64,000 nucleotides of DNA from Chryseobacterium candidae. Lineage in GTDB: Bacteria > Bacteroidota > Bacteroidia > Flavobacteriales > Weeksellaceae. Position numbers and translations under genes: made by a program. Every line of letters begins with the position of its first letter. Within the stretch, counting starts at the first letter, position 1. Below the pieces are notes generated by a model. That model saw nothing but the letters and a program-made list of their open reading frames with translations. It ran no database searches and was not told the DNA's origin. Location of the stretch: assembly GCF_004916905.1 (NCBI RefSeq), contig NZ_SDLV01000019.1, positions 62,001-126,000 of the forward strand. The letters run 5' to 3'. Positions 61,096 through 64,000 of the stretch are shown one piece after another.

Positions 61096-62673
61096 TTAGT
61101 GCATGGCTTCACTCAAATCTATTTTTTCTTTACTCTTTCTTTCTTTTACGAGTAAGATAAACGGAATACATATCAGGAATACGATTCCGAGGTAAAGAAA
61201 TACATCCATATAAGATAAAACAGTGGCCTGTTTTGTTACAGATAAGTCGAGCATTTTATAGGCAGCATTCATTGCGGCATCAGGAGTCATTCCTTTCGCA
61301 ATAAAATTGGCTTTCAATGCGGCCAGCCTTTGCTGAACATCAAAACTGTTTTCGTCCAGATGGGAAATTAAGTTATTTCTGTACTTCTGTCCTGCATTGG
61401 CAATAAAGGTAGTGATGGCTGCAATCCCGAAAGATCCTCCCAGCTGTCTCATCATCCCTGTAAAAGCCGCTCCCTGCCCAATCTCCTGTCCTTTCAGGGT
61501 ACTTAATGACAAAGAGGTAATCGGAATAAATAATAATCCCAAGCCTGCTCCTCTTACAATCAGCATCCAGAAGAAGGCATCTTTGCCGGTATCCGGTGTC
61601 AGAATTTTGTATCCCCAGAAGCTGTAAACGAAGAAGATAAAGAGTCCTAATGAAACCAGGATCTGCTGTTTTGCTCCTTTTGCCAGTAGTCTGCCAATGA
61701 TAGGCATCATAAAGGCTGTCGTTAAAGCAGCCGGAATCATCAAAGCTCCTGACTGAAGTGCCGTCCATCCCAAAATACTCTGGGTATACAATGGAACAAT
61801 GAATGTAGAACCGTACAATCCAAATCCAAGAACGAACGACATCATAGTTCCGATTCTCAGGTTACTGTTTTTAAGTACTCTGAGCTCAACAATCGGATAC
61901 TTGAAGGTAAGCTCCCTCCAAAGGAATAGTATAAATCCTAAAACTGCTGCTACAGTGAAGGCTACGATCATTCCGCTTTCAAACCAGTCTTCTTCATGTC
62001 CTCTTTCCAGAATAAACTGTAATGAACCTACTGTTACTGCCAGTAAAGCAATTCCAATCCAGTCTACATCGGAAACTTTACGTTTTTCTGCATATTTCGG
62101 ACTTCTTACAAACTGAAGGGTCATCAGCGTAGCTGCAATTCCAATCGGAATATTAATATAGAAAATATACGGCCAGCTGAAGTTATCAACGATATATCCT
62201 CCAAGAGGCGGCCCTAATGTAGGACCAATAATTACTCCCAGACCATAAATTGCCTGAGCCATACTTCTTTTTTCAATCGGATAAGATTCCGTAATAATCG
62301 TTTGTGAGGTTACCAATAAGGCTCCACCTCCGATTCCCTGCATCAATCTGAAGAACACAAGTTCCCAGATATTGGTCGCGTTTCCACATAAGAATGAAAA
62401 TACGGTGAATATAATGATGGATGCCGCAAAGTAATTTCTACGCCCAAACTGCTGTGAAAGCCAGCTCGTCATCGGAACAATGATAACGTTCCCGATGGCA
62501 TACGCTGTAATCACCCACCCTACTTCTGAAAGCGTAGCTCCAAGATTTCCCTTCATTTCATTCAAGGCAACATTAACAATCGTGGAGTCTACAATTTCAA
62601 GAAGGGCACAAAGGATAGCTGTAATCGTAATGATCACTCTCCGCGCTCCATATTCTACTAATGAATCCTGCAT
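61096..62673 (-). CDS. DHA2-family drug efflux permease (EmrB/QacA type)
   Basis: A 525-residue MFS protein with 14 predicted helices. The N-terminus has LEIVDSTIVNVAL, motif D1 of the DHA2 family, then WVITAYAIGN and SQQFGRRNYF (motif A). GLGVIIGPTLGPPLGG corresponds to motif C. It exports drugs or fatty acids by proton antiport. The membrane-fusion protein gene lies 140 bp upstream, so the two form an EmrAB-type tripartite pump with an outer membrane partner. Confidence 0.93.
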   Translation of the reverse strand: MQDSLVEYGARRVIITITAILCALLEIVDSTIVNVALNEMKGNLGATLSEVGWVITAYAIGNVIIVPMTSWLSQQFGRRNYFAASIIIFTVFSFLCGNATNIWELVFFRLMQGIGGGALLVTSQTIITESYPIEKRSMAQAIYGLGVIIGPTLGPPLGGYIVDNFSWPYIFYINIPIGIAATLMTLQFVRSPKYAEKRKVSDVDWIGIALLAVTVGSLQFILERGHEEDWFESGMIVAFTVAAVLGFILFLWRELTFKYPIVELRVLKNSNLRIGTMMSFVLGFGLYGSTFIVPLYTQSILGWTALQSGALMIPAALTTAFMMPIIGRLLAKGAKQQILVSLGLFIFFVYSFWGYKILTPDTGKDAFFWMLIVRGAGLGLLFIPITSLSLSTLKGQEIGQGAAFTGMMRQLGGSFGIAAITTFIANAGQKYRNNLISHLDENSFDVQQRLAALKANFIAKGMTPDAAMNAAYKMLDLSVTKQATVLSYMDVFLYLGIVFLICIPFILLVKERKSKEKIDLSEAMH

Positions 62674-62813
62674 AAGTTTTTTTCGATGTGAAAAGTCAAT
62701 TGTGAATTGTGCTTCGCAAGTGAATAGTGAATTTTAAACAGTCCATTTAAGTTGACTGCAAAGATGATTCACTACTGACAACGAAGTTCATTGACTTTTA
62801 ACAATTTTAAATG

Positions 62814-63917
62814 TTATTTCAAAGCAACTTCTGCCTTCACGTTCATTCCTGTTCTCAATCTTTTGGCAATATTCTTATCAAGATTTACAAAATCGATTTT
62901 TACAGGAAGTCTCTGAACTACTTTTACGAAGTTCCCACTTGCATTATCCGGAGGAAGAATAGAGAAAGTAGCTCCTGTAGCCGGAGAGAAAGAGCTTACT
63001 ACTCCTTCAAATTCCTGATCAGGAAAAGCATCAATCTCAATTTTCACTTTCTGGCCTTCTACCATTTTATCTACCTGCGTTTCTTTAAAGTTGGCCACCA
63101 CCCATTTCTGGTCGTTTTTAACCAAAGCAAACAGTTGTGCTCCCGCCTGCAGATACTGACCTGCCTGTGTAGGGACTTTTCCAACGTATCCATCTTCAGG
63201 GGCAAGAATTACGGTGTATGATAAGTTCAATTTTGCATTTTCTACATCTACTTCTCTTTGTTTAGCCACAGAACCTGCCACGCTGATTTGTTGTGAGCTG
63301 GCAGCCGTCTGAGAAGAAGCAATATGTGTTTGCTGGGCAATCTGATTTCTCTGGTCTACCAACACCTGTAACTGTCTGTCTGCAGATTGTTTTGCTGCCA
63401 AAGCCTGCTCATACTGCTGTTCTGTAATAGAGTGATCTTTTACAAGATTGGCATATCTCTTCAGATCCTGAGAAGTTTTCCAAACATTTACTTTTGCCGC
63501 TTCAATCTGGGCATTAGCCGTTACTACTGCTGCTGCTGAAGAGCCTATATTTTTTGAAGTAGCTGTGGTAGCAGCTTCTGCATTGGAGATATTGCTTTTG
63601 GCAGTAGATAATGCTGCCTGAGCCTGTTCAAGAGCCATTTTCTGATCTCTGTTATCCAAAATCACCAATGTATCTCCTTTCTTCACAAACTGATTGTCTT
63701 TTACTTTTACCTGAGCTACATAACCGGAGATTTTAGAAATTACCGGTGCCATATTGGAAGCAATCTGAGCATCATCAGTCTCTTCGTGATACTGTCCGTA
63801 AGTATACGCTCTGTAACCGTAGATTCCTCCTCCAATTACTACTGCTGCTAAAATGATAGGAAAGATTAAACTTTTTTTCTTTTTAGGTTCAGCTGCCTGT
63901 GTATTATTATTTTCCAT
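62814..63917 (-). CDS. HlyD/EmrA-type membrane fusion protein
   Basis: A 367-residue protein with an N-terminal membrane anchor (SLIFPIILAAVVIGGGIYGY). Then come a biotinyl-lipoyl-like half (GYVAQVKVKDNQFVKKGDTL), a long helical hairpin with EQAQAALSTAKSNISNAEAA-like heptads, the second lipoyl half (APEDGYVGKVPTQAGQYLQ) and a beta-barrel domain. It bridges the inner membrane permease and a TolC-type channel. It lies between the TolC-like and permease genes, in the usual order of this operon. Confidence 0.93.
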   Translation of the reverse strand: MENNNTQAAEPKKKKSLIFPIILAAVVIGGGIYGYRAYTYGQYHEETDDAQIASNMAPVISKISGYVAQVKVKDNQFVKKGDTLVILDNRDQKMALEQAQAALSTAKSNISNAEAATTATSKNIGSSAAAVVTANAQIEAAKVNVWKTSQDLKRYANLVKDHSITEQQYEQALAAKQSADRQLQVLVDQRNQIAQQTHIASSQTAASSQQISVAGSVAKQREVDVENAKLNLSYTVILAPEDGYVGKVPTQAGQYLQAGAQLFALVKNDQKWVVANFKETQVDKMVEGQKVKIEIDAFPDQEFEGVVSSFSPATGATFSILPPDNASGNFVKVVQRLPVKIDFVNLDKNIAKRLRTGMNVKAEVALK

Positions 63918-63933
63918 TTTGGTTTCGATCTGA

Positions 63934-64000
63934 TTATTTAATTGTTAAAGTTCCTGTTGTCTGTAATAGTTTTCTGTATGCCAGTGCGGCATCTGCCTTA
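63934..64000 (-). CDS. Outer membrane efflux protein (TolC-like), C-terminal end only
   Basis: Only the last 22 codons are inside the window (KADAALAYRKLLQTTGTLTIK to the stop at 63934). The A-Y-x-x-L-x-x-T-x-G-x-L ending is typical of TolC family outer membrane channels. It precedes the EmrA-type gene by 16 bp and completes the tripartite pump. The rest lies outside the window. Confidence 0.7.
   Translation of the reverse strand, partial: KADAALAYRKLLQTTGTLTIK

Noticed and set aside
62674-62813. Possible small gene in the gap between the efflux permease and the membrane fusion protein
   Set aside because: No frame with a start and leader; only a weak inverted repeat of GTGAATTGTG-like words.
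1-64000. tRNA, rRNA or replication origin
   Set aside because: No cloverleaf with a GGTTCRA-type T-loop, no rRNA signature and no DnaA-box cluster was noticed on reading; a dedicated scan was not possible.

Overview
The window looks like a chromosomal segment of a flavobacterium of the Chryseobacterium/Weeksellaceae type (Bacteroidota). The DNA is A+T-rich. Secreted proteins typically begin MKK and are cut after an 'AQ' signal-peptide end. Several genes carry the Bacteroidota -7 box TAnnTTTG. Most products (M24 Xaa-Pro aminopeptidase, DUF6526 protein, TPR-AraC hybrid, DoxD/DoxA fusion, LGIGT-type surface protein) are familiar from that group. No rRNA, tRNA or CRISPR array was seen. Dispersed palindromic repeats and decayed genes sit among the intact genes.

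Layout. 1-2.6 kb: two tandem condensation/acyltransferase-like enzymes and a membrane protein, overlapping start to stop. 2.8-9.6 kb: an AraC regulator followed by what I read as a divergent chaperone-usher-like fimbrial locus: small subunit, main subunit, PapD-like chaperone, larger adhesin-like subunit, and an outer-membrane barrel protein with N- and C-terminal beta-sandwich domains. 9.7-23.9 kb: a defence-type region with a frameshifted zeta-like ATPase and its partner, a Fic protein behind a 26-bp perfect palindrome, a complete type I restriction system (hsdR-hsdM-hsdS), an XRE regulator, McrBC, and a small GIY-YIG protein inside an array of alternating 19-bp repeat arms. 24.7-30.9 kb: an acyltransferase, then egtD-egtB followed by a two-gene ABC importer whose permease/binding-protein fusion has a circularly permuted binding domain.

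31-46 kb: housekeeping and stress genes (serine hydrolase, HTH membrane regulator, flavodoxin-fold oxidoreductase, saccharopine-dehydrogenase-like protein, Crp/Fnr regulator, Xaa-Pro aminopeptidase, topoisomerase IB, P5C dehydrogenase, small lipoproteins). Among them are at least five broken genes: MFS, GNAT, an AraC end, a secreted protein shifted by an A7 run, and a thioredoxin-like copy. 46-64 kb: TPR-AraC sensor-regulator, thioredoxin-like protein, surface protein, FabH, CorA, a membrane patatin, an oxidoreductase/HxlR divergent pair with a shared inverted repeat, Tag glycosylase, a DoxD/DoxA protein, a MITE-like element, and an EmrAB-type efflux operon with the end of its probable TolC partner.

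The strongest leads are (1) the chaperone-usher-like locus, whose three putative subunits share a C-terminal strand motif and a pilin-like core; (2) the permuted EgtU-like fusion directly downstream of ergothioneine biosynthesis genes; and (3) the repeat array surrounding a lone GIY-YIG gene. All calls come from reading the sequence and remembered family features. No database search was run.
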